Under the pieces are notes generated by a model. That model was not told where the DNA came from and did no database searches. It was given only the letters and a program-made list of their open reading frames with translations. A DNA stretch of 32,954 nucleotides, taken from NCBI GenBank assembly GCA_017429345.1, contig JAFRPB010000030.1, positions 1 through 32,954 of the forward strand, given 5' to 3'. The translations under genes and the position numbers were made by a program. This document shows, piece after piece, positions 1 through 8,593 of the stretch (the stretch's first letter is position 1; the number at the start of each line of letters is the position of its first letter). Source of the DNA: Clostridia bacterium. GTDB taxonomy: Bacteria; Bacillota; Clostridia; Oscillospirales; Acutalibacteraceae.

Positions 1-2
1 CT

Positions 3-1109
3 TATGATGCGCTGACCGATACGCAGAAGGCGCTGGTAACGAACTACGAAACCCTCACCGCCGCCGAGGCCAGTTACGCCGCGCTGAAAGCCGCGGCTGA
101 CCAAGCGGCAGCGGATCAGGCGGCTGCCGACGAAGTCATCGCGAAGATCGACGCCATCGGCGAGGTGGAATACACCGAAGCGAGCAAGACAAAGATCGAC
201 GCGGCGAGAGAGGCGTATAACGCCTTGACCGACGCGCAGAAAGCGCTAGTTGACAATTACGACACGCTCACCGCCGCGGAAGACAGGTATGCTGAGCTGA
301 AAGCCGCAGCCGAACAGGCCGAGGCGGATCAGGCGGCGGCGAACGCGGTCAAGGACGCGATCAGCGCCATCGGCGAAGTGGAATACACCGAGGCGAGCAA
401 AGCGAAGATCGACGAAGCGAGAGAAGCGTACAACGCCTTGACCGACGCGCAGAAAGAACTCGTTGACAACTACGCAGCGCTTACTGCCGCGGAGGATACC
501 TATGCCGAGCTGCAAGCCGCCGAACAGGCCGAGGCAGATCGTGCGGCTGCGGACGCCGTGATCGCGAAGATCGGCGCCATCGGCACGGTGACATACACGA
601 GCGCGAGCAAAAAGAAGATCGACGCGGCGAGAAGCGCCTACGACGCGCTGACCGACGCGCAGAAAGCGCTTGTTGACAATTACGAAACGCTCACCGCAGC
701 GGAAAGCCGCTACGCCGCGCTGAAAAAGGCGGCTGCGGATCAGAAAAAAGCCGACGCGGTCAAAGAGAAGATCGACTCCATCGGAGAAGTCGAATTAACT
801 GACGCCTGCAAAGCGAAAATCGATGCGGCGAGAACTGCTTACAATGCGCTGACGAAAGCGCAGAAGCGCCTTGTGACGAATTACGAAACGCTCACCGACG
901 CCGAAGCGCGCTATGAAGAACTCAAAGCCGCCGCGGGAACTCCGACAGATCCCACCGATCCGACGGAGCCGACAAACCCCGACGATCCCTCCGGCGACAA
1001 CATCTGCAAGTGGGATAACGTGGACCACGGCACTTCCTTCTGGGGCAGGCTCGTAAAATTCTTCCATTCCGTCCTCTATTTCTTCGCGCATCTGTTCGGC
1101 ACGAAATAA
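3..1109 (+). CDS. Helical-repeat surface protein, 3' part (5' end outside window)
   Basis: The reading frame is open from the first bases, so the true start lies left of the window. What is visible is a partial repeat plus four copies of a 67-71 residue alpha-helical repeat with the recurring core KIDxAReAYnALTdAQKaLV followed by NYxTLTaAE and YAeLKAA. Such Ala/Glu/Lys-rich repeats occur in clostridial cell-surface and multidomain carbohydrate-active proteins, usually as spacers. After the last repeat comes a Thr/Pro/Asp linker (TDPTDPTEPTNPDDP) and a C-terminus with the pattern ICKW...SFWGRLVKFFHSVLYFFAHLF, an aromatic amphipathic or hydrophobic tail ending in a single Lys. I read the tail as a possible membrane or wall association signal; this is inference. 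There is no LPxTG motif. A strong terminator follows 36 bases downstream. Enzymatic function, if any, would be in the missing N-terminal part. Confidence 0.8.
   Translation, partial: YDALTDTQKALVTNYETLTAAEASYAALKAAADQAAADQAAADEVIAKIDAIGEVEYTEASKTKIDAAREAYNALTDAQKALVDNYDTLTAAEDRYAELKAAAEQAEADQAAANAVKDAISAIGEVEYTEASKAKIDEAREAYNALTDAQKELVDNYAALTAAEDTYAELQAAEQAEADRAAADAVIAKIGAIGTVTYTSASKKKIDAARSAYDALTDAQKALVDNYETLTAAESRYAALKKAAADQKKADAVKEKIDSIGEVELTDACKAKIDAARTAYNALTKAQKRLVTNYETLTDAEARYEELKAAAGTPTDPTDPTEPTNPDDPSGDNICKWDNVDHGTSFWGRLVKFFHSVLYFFAHLFGTK
168..935 (+). repeat. In-frame tandem repeats, about 201-213 bp each, four visible copies
   Basis: Copies run at about 168-380, 381-590, 591-791 and 792-935, each encoding the same three-helix-like unit; part of an earlier copy occupies 3-167. 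Copy length varies by whole codons (71, 70, 67 residues), mainly in the Ala/Gln/Asp-rich linker between helices. The last copy is the most diverged, as is common for terminal repeats. Confidence 0.85.
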
Positions 1110-1144
1110 ACCGCGCCGGAACGAATAATACTTTATTTTCACGG

Positions 1145-1176
1145 ACCGGGACTTTTCATCAAGTCCCGGTTTTTTT
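1145..1176 (+). terminator. Rho-independent terminator after the repeat protein
   Basis: A perfect 10-bp stem (ACCGGGACTT pairing with AAGTCCCGGT), a 6-base loop and a run of seven T residues lie 36 bases past the stop codon. Confidence 0.92.
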
Positions 1177-1269
1177 GATTCGAAAATAAAAAAACGGCGG
1201 ATCGCGCTTTATTTCGGAATGTCCGAAGCGGATAAAGGAAGAAATCCGAAGAAAAAAACGCGCTTCGTA

Positions 1270-1298
1270 TTGCAATCTCCGAACGCTTTCATTATAAT
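1270..1298 (+). promoter_or_regulatory. Sigma-A promoter of the VanY-like gene
   Basis: TTGCAA, a 17-base spacer, then a perfect TATAAT at 1293-1298. The predicted start of transcription near 1305 leaves a short leader before the AAAGGAAG ribosome binding site and the ATG at 1326. Confidence 0.8.
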
Positions 1299-1325
1299 AA
1301 TAAAAAAAGCGAAAGGAAGATAAAA

Positions 1326-2588
1326 ATGAAAAAAGCAATCGTCATCATACTGTCTCTCGTGCTGGCGCTGTCCATGTTCGCCGCCTGCACGAAATCCGGC
1401 GGCGATCCCTCGCCATCGGAGAATGCGCCCGCGGAGAATACGACCGCGGCAGACGTTCCGGCATGGAAAACGATCGGCGAAGCGCTGGCAGCCGAAAAGG
1501 ATGAATCCTCGGAGCAGTCCGCCATCTACGCAAAGGTTTTCGTATACGTATTCGAAAAAGACGGCACATACTGGCGTCTGACGGCGGAGCTGTCCGACGA
1601 AGAATCCGCTGCGCTTTCGGCGCTGGATATCCTTGACGAGGATTATGCGGAAAAGGAGAAAGCGCTGATCACCCCGCTGGCGGTCACAAAATGCGAAAGC
1701 CTGAACGAACTGAAGCTCTCCGATGAGGATCTGGCGGCGCTGGTCGGCAAAACGGGCAAAGAGCTGCTTGACGACGGCTGGAACACCGGCATGGGCTATA
1801 ACCTTGACAGCATGGAATTCTATTGGGAGCACGGCCCCTTTGCGTACACCGTCACGTTTGAGAAGCAGGAAGATCTTGAGAATACCGACGATTTCGACGA
1901 GACGGCCGCGGTCGCTGAGCTGAAGGTCGCCTCCGTCAAGTTCGACGGCCTCGGCAACACCTGCACGGACATCTCGGAATACTTTGACGATGAGGAGCAG
2001 GACGCGGCGATCGACTATCTTGTTCTTGTGAACAAGCAGAACAAGCTGCCCGACGACTGGGAGGAGACCGTCGATCTTGCGGAGGGGACCAACAGCCTTG
2101 ACGAGACCTATCTCGTCGAGCGGAAGGCACTCGCGCAGTTCGAACTGCTGCGCGCCGATCTTCTCAAGGACGGCATCGATATCGAGCTGGATTCGACCTA
2201 CCGTTCCGTGAAGCGTCAGCAGGAGATCTGGGACGAATTCGAGGCGGAAAAAGGCCTTGAATACGCGCAGACATACGTGGCGGTGCCCGGATATTCAGAG
2301 CATCACACCGGTCTTGCGATCGACGTCTGCCTGATCAAGGACGGCGTGGTCATCTCCGACAATGACGACATGATCGCCGAAAAGGAGATCTTCGCCGAGA
2401 TCCACAAGCGTCTTGCGGACTACGGCTTTATCCTCCGGTATCTCGAGGGCAAGGAGGACGTCACCGGCTACGGTTACGAGCCCTGGCACTTCCGCTATAT
2501 TGACAGCCCGGAGATCGCGCATGAGATCATGGACGGCGGTCTGACGCTGGAGGAATACCTCGGCGCCGTTCCCGATACAACGGAATAA
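1326..2588 (+). CDS. VanY-like D-alanyl-D-alanine carboxypeptidase lipoprotein (peptidase M15B)
   Basis: This 420-residue protein starts with a lipoprotein signal (MKKAIVIILS... lipobox FAAC, lipidated Cys21), then a low-complexity Ser/Pro/Glu/Ala linker typical of envelope-tethered proteins. Residues of about 45-190 form an N-terminal region I do not recognise. The C-terminal half is an M15B domain: S324-x-H326-x-x-G329-x-A331-x-D333 and EPWH (E385, H388), which give the two zinc-binding His, the zinc-binding Asp and the catalytic Glu of VanY/VanX-type enzymes. It should remove the terminal D-Ala from peptidoglycan pentapeptides on the outer face of the membrane. AAAGGAAG precedes the ATG by a normal distance. 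It is monocistronic: its own promoter lies upstream and a strong terminator follows. Vancomycin resistance should not be inferred, because vanHAX-type neighbours are absent and VanY-like enzymes are common in wall remodelling. Confidence 0.9.
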   Translation: MKKAIVIILSLVLALSMFAACTKSGGDPSPSENAPAENTTAADVPAWKTIGEALAAEKDESSEQSAIYAKVFVYVFEKDGTYWRLTAELSDEESAALSALDILDEDYAEKEKALITPLAVTKCESLNELKLSDEDLAALVGKTGKELLDDGWNTGMGYNLDSMEFYWEHGPFAYTVTFEKQEDLENTDDFDETAAVAELKVASVKFDGLGNTCTDISEYFDDEEQDAAIDYLVLVNKQNKLPDDWEETVDLAEGTNSLDETYLVERKALAQFELLRADLLKDGIDIELDSTYRSVKRQQEIWDEFEAEKGLEYAQTYVAVPGYSEHHTGLAIDVCLIKDGVVISDNDDMIAEKEIFAEIHKRLADYGFILRYLEGKEDVTGYGYEPWHFRYIDSPEIAHEIMDGGLTLEEYLGAVPDTTE

Positions 2589-2604
2589 CGTTACAGAACT
2601 CGAA

Positions 2605-2638
2605 GACCCCGCTGCGGCTCTGCAGCGGGGTCCTTTTT
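2605..2638 (+). terminator. Rho-independent terminator between convergent genes
   Basis: An 11-bp GC-rich perfect stem (GACCCCGCTGC with GCAGCGGGGTC), 6-base loop and TTTTT follow the VanY-like gene by 16 bases. On the other strand the U-tract is poor, so it mainly serves the plus-strand gene. Confidence 0.9.
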
Positions 2639-2691
2639 ACCTGTTATGTTCGTTTGGAATCCGTGATATTTGCGGATCGATCCTTTTACGG

Positions 2692-3546
2692 TCATGAATC
2701 CAGCGGGGGCAGCTCGTGGATATCGTAGGTATCGTAGTAGATCTCAAAGGCGGTGTCAACGTCGCCCGACAGCTCGATCAGCGCGCCGGCCTGGAACATC
2801 GATGAAAGCGTTCCGGAGGGGGCTTTCCACGCGGCGTTTGAAACGACCCTGATATCGGAACCGGTCAGGATCGCCTCAGCGCCGAACAGCAGGTTCCCCG
2901 TGGCGATATGATAATCGCTGGATACGACGGCAAGCTCTTTGACCTGCGGATAGTCCTTTGTCAGAATGTCGAAAGTATAGATCGCGTTCTGCGCCGTCGT
3001 GAGGGATCGGTTCTCCGCGATCACGCGATCCGGGGAGACGCCGTTTTCCGTAAGCCACCCGGCCATCTTATCCGCTTCGGTGGCAGACTCGTTCTCCGCG
3101 GCGGTGCCGCCGCCGGTGCATACGATCAGCGCGTTCGGATATTTCTCCGCGCTGCGTTTCGCCGTTTCCAGGCGCCGGATCAGTTCCTCGCGCATGCTGC
3201 CGTCCGGCTCGAGCTGAAAGCCCAGCACGACGATGCACAGGGCGTCCGTGTCGTTCAGACCGTCGGGCAGCACGTCGTAATGCAGCTCGGGTTCCGCGTC
3301 TTTCCAGAGATCCATGATCGCGCTCCACTTGTCCCCGGCGGCGGGATCGGTCCCGGACAGCTCCTGCAGCAGCCTGTCCACACGCGTGTACGCTTCCTCG
3401 CCGTAGCTGCCGTAATCGACGACAATTTCCTCGATGATCTCCTGCGTGTCCCGCCGGATCTCTTCTTTTTTGCAGCCCGCGGCGGAAAAGATCAGCCAAA
3501 GAGTCAGGATGACGGCCATGATCCTTGTGATATTCTTGTTTTTCAT
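2692..3546 (-). CDS. DUF218 (YdcF/SanA/ElyC-like) lipoprotein
   Basis: A 284-residue protein with a lipoprotein signal (MKNKNITRIMAVILTLWLIF then SAAGC, lipidated Cys at about residue 25). After a helical segment it carries a DUF218 domain: IVVLGFQLEPDGSM at the first strand, an RLETAKR helix, VCTGGG, a downstream ENRSLTTAQNA motif and VVSSDYHIA. DUF218 proteins are envelope proteins linked to cell-wall and polysaccharide precursor integrity (SanA, ElyC); the reaction is not firmly established. The start at 3546 is chosen over the more upstream in-frame ATGs because GGGGGAA lies about 6 bases before it; the ATG at 3552 would overlap that site. It has its own promoter and converges on the VanY-like gene, a plausible cell-wall partner. 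Confidence 0.85.
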   Translation of the reverse strand: MKNKNITRIMAVILTLWLIFSAAGCKKEEIRRDTQEIIEEIVVDYGSYGEEAYTRVDRLLQELSGTDPAAGDKWSAIMDLWKDAEPELHYDVLPDGLNDTDALCIVVLGFQLEPDGSMREELIRRLETAKRSAEKYPNALIVCTGGGTAAENESATEADKMAGWLTENGVSPDRVIAENRSLTTAQNAIYTFDILTKDYPQVKELAVVSSDYHIATGNLLFGAEAILTGSDIRVVSNAAWKAPSGTLSSMFQAGALIELSGDVDTAFEIYYDTYDIHELPPLDS

Positions 3547-3678
3547 ATGCATTTCCCCCGTTTTATTTTTCGTGTTATATAAAAGACAACAGACACAAGG
3601 CAACAACCGAGGAGCACAGCGTATGTTTGACAGAACTATTGCCTGATGCCTGATGCCGAATGCCTGTAAACTGTATAT

Positions 3679-3707
3679 ATTATATCATCACTGCCCGATA
3701 TTTGCAA
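3679..3707 (-). promoter_or_regulatory. Probable promoter of the DUF218 gene
   Basis: On the minus strand, TTGCAA (3702-3707) and a perfect TATAAT (3679-3684) are separated by 17 bases. The leader to the start codon at 3546 would be about 125 bases and contains three short TGCCTGA-like repeats (3640-3667 on the plus strand). Confidence 0.6.
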
Positions 3708-3812
3708 TTCTCCGACGCAATTTTCATCCACAAATAAATGAGTTCCGGGAAAAGCCGGTCGCGGGACCGGCAGGTCGTTAAGATAATAAACGATAATATC
3801 AAATTTCCCGAT

Positions 3813-3851
3813 CAGATAAGTATTGTATCTGAATTTCTTATATGTTATAAT
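3813..3851 (+). promoter_or_regulatory. Extended -10 promoter with overlapping inverted repeat, upstream of the phosphate symporter
   Basis: TTGTAT (3823-3828), 17-base spacer, then TATAAT (3846-3851) preceded by TG, a textbook extended -10. An inverted repeat, CAGATA-7-TATCTG (3813-3831), straddles the -35 element and could be a repressor operator; the operator role is inference. Confidence 0.72.
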
Positions 3852-3887
3852 AACTATCATCGTTCTGTTATCCGGGAGGTTGGATCC

Positions 3888-5693
3888 ATGAGCGCAGTGG
3901 AGATTTTTCTCGTTATCGTCACCATGATCGGCGGTCTTGCTTTATTCATGTTCGGCATGAACGTGATGAGCAAGGCGCTGTCCTCGCTGACCGGCGGAGT
4001 CCTCGATAAACTGCTCGGGCTGGTGACGAAAAACCGCTTTACCGCGTTTCTGTTCGGCACGACGCTGACGGCTGTCGTGCAGTCGTCCTCCGCGGTATCC
4101 GTGCTGACGGTGGGCCTGGTCAGCTCCGGCATCATTATGCTGCATCAGGCGATCGGTCTTCTGATCGGCGGCGGCCTTGGCTCGACGGCCACCGCGTGGC
4201 TTTTGTCCCTGAACGCGCTGGACGGCGAGTCCCTGATCATGACGATCATCAAGCCCAGCTCTTTTTCGCCGTTCCTTGCGATCGCCGGCGTGGCGATCAC
4301 CATGTTCGCGAAGAAAGAGAAGACGCTCAATATCGGCAATTCTCTTCTGGGATTCGCCGTTATGATGATCGGCATGAATCTGATGAGCCAGGGTGTGGCG
4401 CCGCTGAAGGAGCTTCCTGCGCTGAAGTCCGCGCTGGTGAGCTTTTCTAACCCGATCATCGGCTTTCTGGTCGCCTGCGCGATCACCATGCTCATCCAGA
4501 GCTCGGACGCCACGGTCGGTATCGTGCAGGCCTTCGCCCTGTCGATGGGGCTGAGTTTCGGCGCGGCGATCCCGCTGATCTGCGGGGCGCAGGTCGGCAC
4601 CTGCGTGACGGCGGTGATCTCTTCTCTGGGCGCGTCCAACAACGGCAAAAGGACCGCGCTGATGAATCTCTATTACGCCCTGCTGAAAGTGATCCCCTTT
4701 ATGCTCCTGTTCTACGGGGTGAACGCTTTTCTGCATTTCCCGTTCCTTGAGGGCGCCGTCGGCGGCATCGGCATCCCGCTCTGCCACACGGCGATCAATC
4801 TCTTCGGCGCGGCGCTCTGGATCCCCGGCGGCGGACTGATCGTCTCTCTCGCGCAGAAGACGATCCCCTTCAGCGAGGAGGAAAAACAGGCCCGGGAGAA
4901 CGTCCTCACCATGCTGGACGAGAACCTGCTGCGCCATCCCTCCATCGCGCTGGATCAGACGGACCGCGCCGTGAGCGCTCTGGCGGGCACAGTCGGCGAG
5001 GCGATGCAGTCGCTGCTGCAGTTCAATAGCGAAAACGATAAGACGACGAGGATCCTTCTTGAGCGGATCAGACAATACAGAGACCAGATCGACAGCTATA
5101 TCACGAAGCTGTCCGCGCATACTTCGGATACGAAGGACGCCGCGTTTATCCTACTGCTGACGAACGCCAATACCGCCTTCGGAGAAATCGGTGTGATCTG
5201 CGAGTCCATCGTGAATTTCAATTCAAAGCTGAGCGAGATGAGCAGCTCCGACCTGATCCGGGATACGGACCGCACCGAGATGCAGGTGCTGGGGAATTCC
5301 ATCGCCGAGATCCTGGACCTCACGGTGATCGGCTACGAGACGAAGGACGTGCTGCTGTCCGGCACAATCCAGCTCTACCGTGAAGAAGTGATGCAGATGG
5401 GCGATATCCTGAAAGCGCGTCATTACAAACGGATGCACGGCGAGGGCGGCCGCCTCACATCAACGACCCTTTATGCGGACATCTGCTATACTGAAGAGCG
5501 CCTGATCGATTACTGCGATATCGTTGCGGACTCGCTGATCAAGTATAATCTGGCTGTCGGCGGCGATAAATCACCCGCTGCCGAAAGAACGTTAAAAGCG
5601 AAGCAGCACGTGCATGAACTGTTTATGGATAAATATGAGATGTTGAATATCGGCGAAGACGGATCCGGTCGCATGATCGACCTGTCGGAATAA
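3888..5693 (+). CDS. Na+/phosphate symporter family protein with C-terminal PhoU-like domain
   Basis: A 601-residue membrane protein of the Na/Pi cotransporter (NptA, PF02690) family. Two inverted halves each carry the diagnostic glutamine-serine motif: AVVQSSSAVSVL near residue 63 and MLIQSSDATVG near residue 205, in a background of eight or more hydrophobic helices up to about residue 330. From there to the end is a soluble, helical PhoU-like region (VSALAGTVGEAMQSLLQF; ERIRQYRDQIDSYI), typical of bacterial family members and probably a regulatory sensor. It should import phosphate, or related anions, driven by sodium. The ATG at 3888 is chosen because GGGAGGT precedes it by 7 bases; upstream in-frame codons run into the promoter. 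No terminator is visible before the next gene 65 bases downstream, so partial read-through is possible. Confidence 0.88.
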   Translation: MSAVEIFLVIVTMIGGLALFMFGMNVMSKALSSLTGGVLDKLLGLVTKNRFTAFLFGTTLTAVVQSSSAVSVLTVGLVSSGIIMLHQAIGLLIGGGLGSTATAWLLSLNALDGESLIMTIIKPSSFSPFLAIAGVAITMFAKKEKTLNIGNSLLGFAVMMIGMNLMSQGVAPLKELPALKSALVSFSNPIIGFLVACAITMLIQSSDATVGIVQAFALSMGLSFGAAIPLICGAQVGTCVTAVISSLGASNNGKRTALMNLYYALLKVIPFMLLFYGVNAFLHFPFLEGAVGGIGIPLCHTAINLFGAALWIPGGGLIVSLAQKTIPFSEEEKQARENVLTMLDENLLRHPSIALDQTDRAVSALAGTVGEAMQSLLQFNSENDKTTRILLERIRQYRDQIDSYITKLSAHTSDTKDAAFILLLTNANTAFGEIGVICESIVNFNSKLSEMSSSDLIRDTDRTEMQVLGNSIAEILDLTVIGYETKDVLLSGTIQLYREEVMQMGDILKARHYKRMHGEGGRLTSTTLYADICYTEERLIDYCDIVADSLIKYNLAVGGDKSPAAERTLKAKQHVHELFMDKYEMLNIGEDGSGRMIDLSE

Positions 5694-5758
5694 ACAACTG
5701 ACCGGAAACGGCAGATATCATACCGATTGGTAAGATTAACTCGGGAGGTTTTTTGCGC

Positions 5759-7111
5759 ATGGCGTATTTATTCAGACGGCTGCTGACTGTATTTCTGACT
5801 GTTCTCGTCTCTTTTGGCTTATTGCGTCCGATGCCGGACGGACTTATGACCTATACCGAAGAAGAGCTCGCACAGATCGATGAGTATCTGCAGTATTCAC
5901 AAGGCGCGTCTGTTTCACTTTATGAGAATATGGGTGATGCTGAACCGATCTACACCGGCACGGTCGGCGGATTATGCGAGCTGCCGGAATGCGGCGAGCT
6001 TGCGCGCACCGGATATATCCGTTACACCGCATATATCGCGTTCGAAAAAACTGGTGGCCAGAGCCTGAAAGTAAACGGTGCGAAAAACGTCCGCATCACG
6101 GTCCATTATAACGAGCTGCGGTCGGAAATCTATTCCTTATTTACGGTATTTAAGGCAAAAATCTTCTATCGGATCGATGTCGAATTCCCTTATTCAGACG
6201 GTCTGTCGCCGTCGTTCCGCTCATCTTCGTCGTATAAAATCTCTGTGAATTATCCCTCGTTCGGCGGCATGCCGTCAGAGGAGGTTCGACCGATCGCGGA
6301 TATTCATCTCAGAGACCCGTATATCATGACCGGCGCGGACGGGAAATATTATATGACAGGCACCTATGACCCCGCAGACTGGTCGAATACAAAAGAGATT
6401 CACGTCTATCGTTCGGAAGACCTTGCCGGTTGGGATGATCTCGGCGCTGTATGGAACTTCGAGCGCGACGCAACTTGGCAGAAGAAAATTCTGACGGACG
6501 GTTCATCTCCGATCTGGGCGCCGGAGCTGCATTATATCAACGGAAATTATTATATCTGCTATTCCCTCGGTTGGGGCGCGATGAACGGTTCCGTGCTGAA
6601 AAGCACGACGGGACTGCCCGAAGGACCCTATGAGGACGTGCGCGGCGACGCGGTCTTTGAGGCGATCGATTCTACGTTCTTTGTTGATGACGACGGTTCC
6701 GTGTGGGCGATCTGGGCAGACGGGCAGTACGCCGGAATGAGCGGGGATATGAAGCGTCTCGCCACAGCTGCCCGCTCTCTTGTGAGCGAGAGCGGACAGC
6801 CCGTCGGGTTTGAGGGATGCTGCGTCATTAAGATCGACGGGCTTTACTATCTTTGCTCCGCGTCCTATACCACCCACTACCGTGCGGACGGTTCCTCTTA
6901 TCTGACATATGACAGCTATTACGCCGTATCCAACCGTTTTCAGGGACCGTACAGCGAACGAAGACTGCTTCTGATCAACGGCGGCCACGGCAACCTGTTT
7001 TTTGCGAACGACGGCACGCTTTATACAACGTTGTTCAGCGGCGCTCTGGGGGAGAGACCCGGGATCGCCGCGATCGATATCACCGAAGACGGAAGGCTCA
7101 TAGTCCGTTAA
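5759..7111 (+). CDS. Exported GH43 glycoside hydrolase (beta-xylosidase/arabinofuranosidase type)
   Basis: A 450-residue protein with an N-terminal hydrophobic segment (AYLFRRLLTVFLTVLVSFGL) followed by about 150 residues I do not recognise and a GH43 five-bladed propeller. Catalytic triad candidates, numbered from the ATG at 5759, are the base Asp186 in LRDPYIMTG, the modulator Asp304 in EAIDSTFF and the acid Glu352 in GFEGCCVIK; WAPELHY around 254 is the classic blade-2 motif. GH43 enzymes release arabinose, xylose or galactose from plant cell-wall chains, but the subfamily cannot be told by eye. A TTG at 5753 is also possible; the ATG is preferred since GGGAGG ends 10 bases before it and only 4 before the TTG. 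It appears to lead an operon with the MBL-fold and GH18-like genes (gaps of 54 and 45 bases). Confidence 0.85.
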   Translation: MAYLFRRLLTVFLTVLVSFGLLRPMPDGLMTYTEEELAQIDEYLQYSQGASVSLYENMGDAEPIYTGTVGGLCELPECGELARTGYIRYTAYIAFEKTGGQSLKVNGAKNVRITVHYNELRSEIYSLFTVFKAKIFYRIDVEFPYSDGLSPSFRSSSSYKISVNYPSFGGMPSEEVRPIADIHLRDPYIMTGADGKYYMTGTYDPADWSNTKEIHVYRSEDLAGWDDLGAVWNFERDATWQKKILTDGSSPIWAPELHYINGNYYICYSLGWGAMNGSVLKSTTGLPEGPYEDVRGDAVFEAIDSTFFVDDDGSVWAIWADGQYAGMSGDMKRLATAARSLVSESGQPVGFEGCCVIKIDGLYYLCSASYTTHYRADGSSYLTYDSYYAVSNRFQGPYSERRLLLINGGHGNLFFANDGTLYTTLFSGALGERPGIAAIDITEDGRLIVR

Positions 7112-7165
7112 CGGGCTGTAAATTAATTCAGAAAAATTATTCGTATAACGAAAGGAGATCACGAT

Positions 7166-8548
7166 ATGTCCTGGTTTGCAAAAATAACGTCTTTCTTTCT
7201 CTCCGTCATCACCTTTTTTACTGGTCTGTTCTCCGGAGCGGGAAAACAGGCTGCGGATCCGACGCTGAACCCGCAGGCGGCTGCGCCGGGTGTGCTCGAC
7301 GAGGAGCTCTACGGTCTTCCCTCGTTTGAGGCAGGCGAAAAAATCTGTTTCTACAAAAGCTCCGGGTCGACCGAGATCCTTCGCTATGATAGTACGAGTG
7401 AAGAAGATTTCAAGACGTACCGACAGAAACTTTGCGACGCGGGTTTCACCGTATATGACGAACATGCGATCGAAAACAATCTGTTTGCGACGCTGACTAG
7501 CGATACGCTGACGGTCAATCTATACCGTTTCGCCGCAACAAAAACTCTGCGCATCGTCGCGGAGGAGCGCGGACCGCTCTTCCCGCTGACGGACGAATGC
7601 GAGCGCGTCTGTGATCCGCTTCTCACCGGCATGAAGGGGGAGACCGTCGTCGCGAGCGAAGGTATGGGATATATTATACGACTTGCGGACGGCAGCTTCT
7701 GCATCATCGACGGCGGTATGGGTGACCCCGACCACGTGGATGCCGACAAGCTGATGGATATTCTGAACGCTCAGAAGCCGGATGGAACGGAAAAGCCCGT
7801 GATCGCAGCGTGGATCTTCACACACCTGCACGGCGATCATGTGGGCGTATTCAATTGCTTCTCGCTCGATCATCACGACGACGTTGTCATTGAGAAACTG
7901 ATCTATAACTTCCCGAAGGAGGAAGAGGTCGAGATCTCCGATTCTCCTTATATGCTGGACGAATCGATTTACAGGTGGAATCAGTTCAAGAAAAACCTCT
8001 CAGACTTCTATTCCGATGTACCGGTGATCAAGGCGCATACAGGCAACCGTTTCGCAGTCAGGAACGCTTCGTTTGAACTGCTGTTCACCCTTGACGATCT
8101 TTATCCGTCGTCGATCCTGAACGGCAACGGTATGAACGAAAGTTCCATTCTGCTGAAAATGACGCTCGATGGGCAGACCTTCCTGTGGACAGGCGACTTC
8201 GGATTTATCTCAGCGGAACTTGTTCTGAAGGAATACGGCGATACGCTCGCGTGCGATTTTCTGCAGATGGCGCACCATGGCATGAACGGAACGGTAGCTC
8301 TTTATTCCCGCGTTGATCCGACCTATGCGCTTTTGCCCGTTTGGAACGGCGGTCTTTCCGGAATGCTGAAGAATAAACAGAACGCCTGGCTCGTCTGCAG
8401 TCCGAAAATGAAGCAGATGATCGTCACCGGCTGTGGCACATGGACGATCCGCCTGCCTTATGAGCCTGCCTTCGGAACGTGCCAGAGGATTCCGACGGAT
8501 AAAACGGTTTATCCGTCGTATCCAGATCTGCTCGGAGAAAATAACTGA
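7166..8548 (+). CDS. Exported metallo-beta-lactamase-fold hydrolase, ComEC-like
   Basis: A 460-residue protein. Residues 1-25 form an aromatic hydrophobic leader (MSWFAKITSFFLSVITFF...) matching the leaders of the GH18-like neighbours. Residues of about 45-140 are unrecognised. From about 160 on there is an MBL fold: IIRLADGSFCIIDGGMG, then the metal motif H220-L-H222-G-D224-H225 within FTHLHGDHVG, then LWTGDFGF and MAHHGMNG, which resemble the corresponding strands of ComEC/Rec2 C-terminal domains and related stand-alone hydrolases. A dinuclear metal centre is expected. The substrate is unknown; phosphodiester, lactone or ester bonds are all possible. AAAGGAGA lies 6-7 bases before the ATG. 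Its place between two glycosidases suggests that it removes a non-glycosidic decoration from the same glycan, an inference with no direct support. Confidence 0.82.
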   Translation: MSWFAKITSFFLSVITFFTGLFSGAGKQAADPTLNPQAAAPGVLDEELYGLPSFEAGEKICFYKSSGSTEILRYDSTSEEDFKTYRQKLCDAGFTVYDEHAIENNLFATLTSDTLTVNLYRFAATKTLRIVAEERGPLFPLTDECERVCDPLLTGMKGETVVASEGMGYIIRLADGSFCIIDGGMGDPDHVDADKLMDILNAQKPDGTEKPVIAAWIFTHLHGDHVGVFNCFSLDHHDDVVIEKLIYNFPKEEEVEISDSPYMLDESIYRWNQFKKNLSDFYSDVPVIKAHTGNRFAVRNASFELLFTLDDLYPSSILNGNGMNESSILLKMTLDGQTFLWTGDFGFISAELVLKEYGDTLACDFLQMAHHGMNGTVALYSRVDPTYALLPVWNGGLSGMLKNKQNAWLVCSPKMKQMIVTGCGTWTIRLPYEPAFGTCQRIPTDKTVYPSYPDLLGENN

Positions 8549-8593
8549 ACAATCTAAACTGAAACGATTCTAATCTGATATGGAGGATTAAAG

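Noticed and set aside
168-935. Regular repeats that might be taken for a CRISPR array
   Set aside because: Units are over 200 bp, in frame and translated, with no short repeat/unique-spacer pattern and no cas genes.
1326-2588. Vancomycin-resistance determinant
   Set aside because: The gene is VanY-like in its catalytic domain only; no vanHAX or vanRS neighbours are present and such carboxypeptidases are common housekeeping enzymes.
3640-3667. Three short TGCCTGA-like repeats in the leader of the DUF218 gene
   Set aside because: Too short and imperfect to distinguish from chance or replication slippage; no regulatory meaning could be supported.
3738-3887. Longer N-terminus for the phosphate symporter starting at 3738
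   Set aside because: It would translate through the promoter and lacks a ribosome binding site, whereas the ATG at 3888 has GGGAGGT at the right distance.
3942-5120. Minus-strand open frame (392 codons) across the phosphate symporter gene
   Set aside because: Its translation is His/Arg/Asp/Gln-rich low-quality sequence; the sense strand is a well-defined membrane protein.
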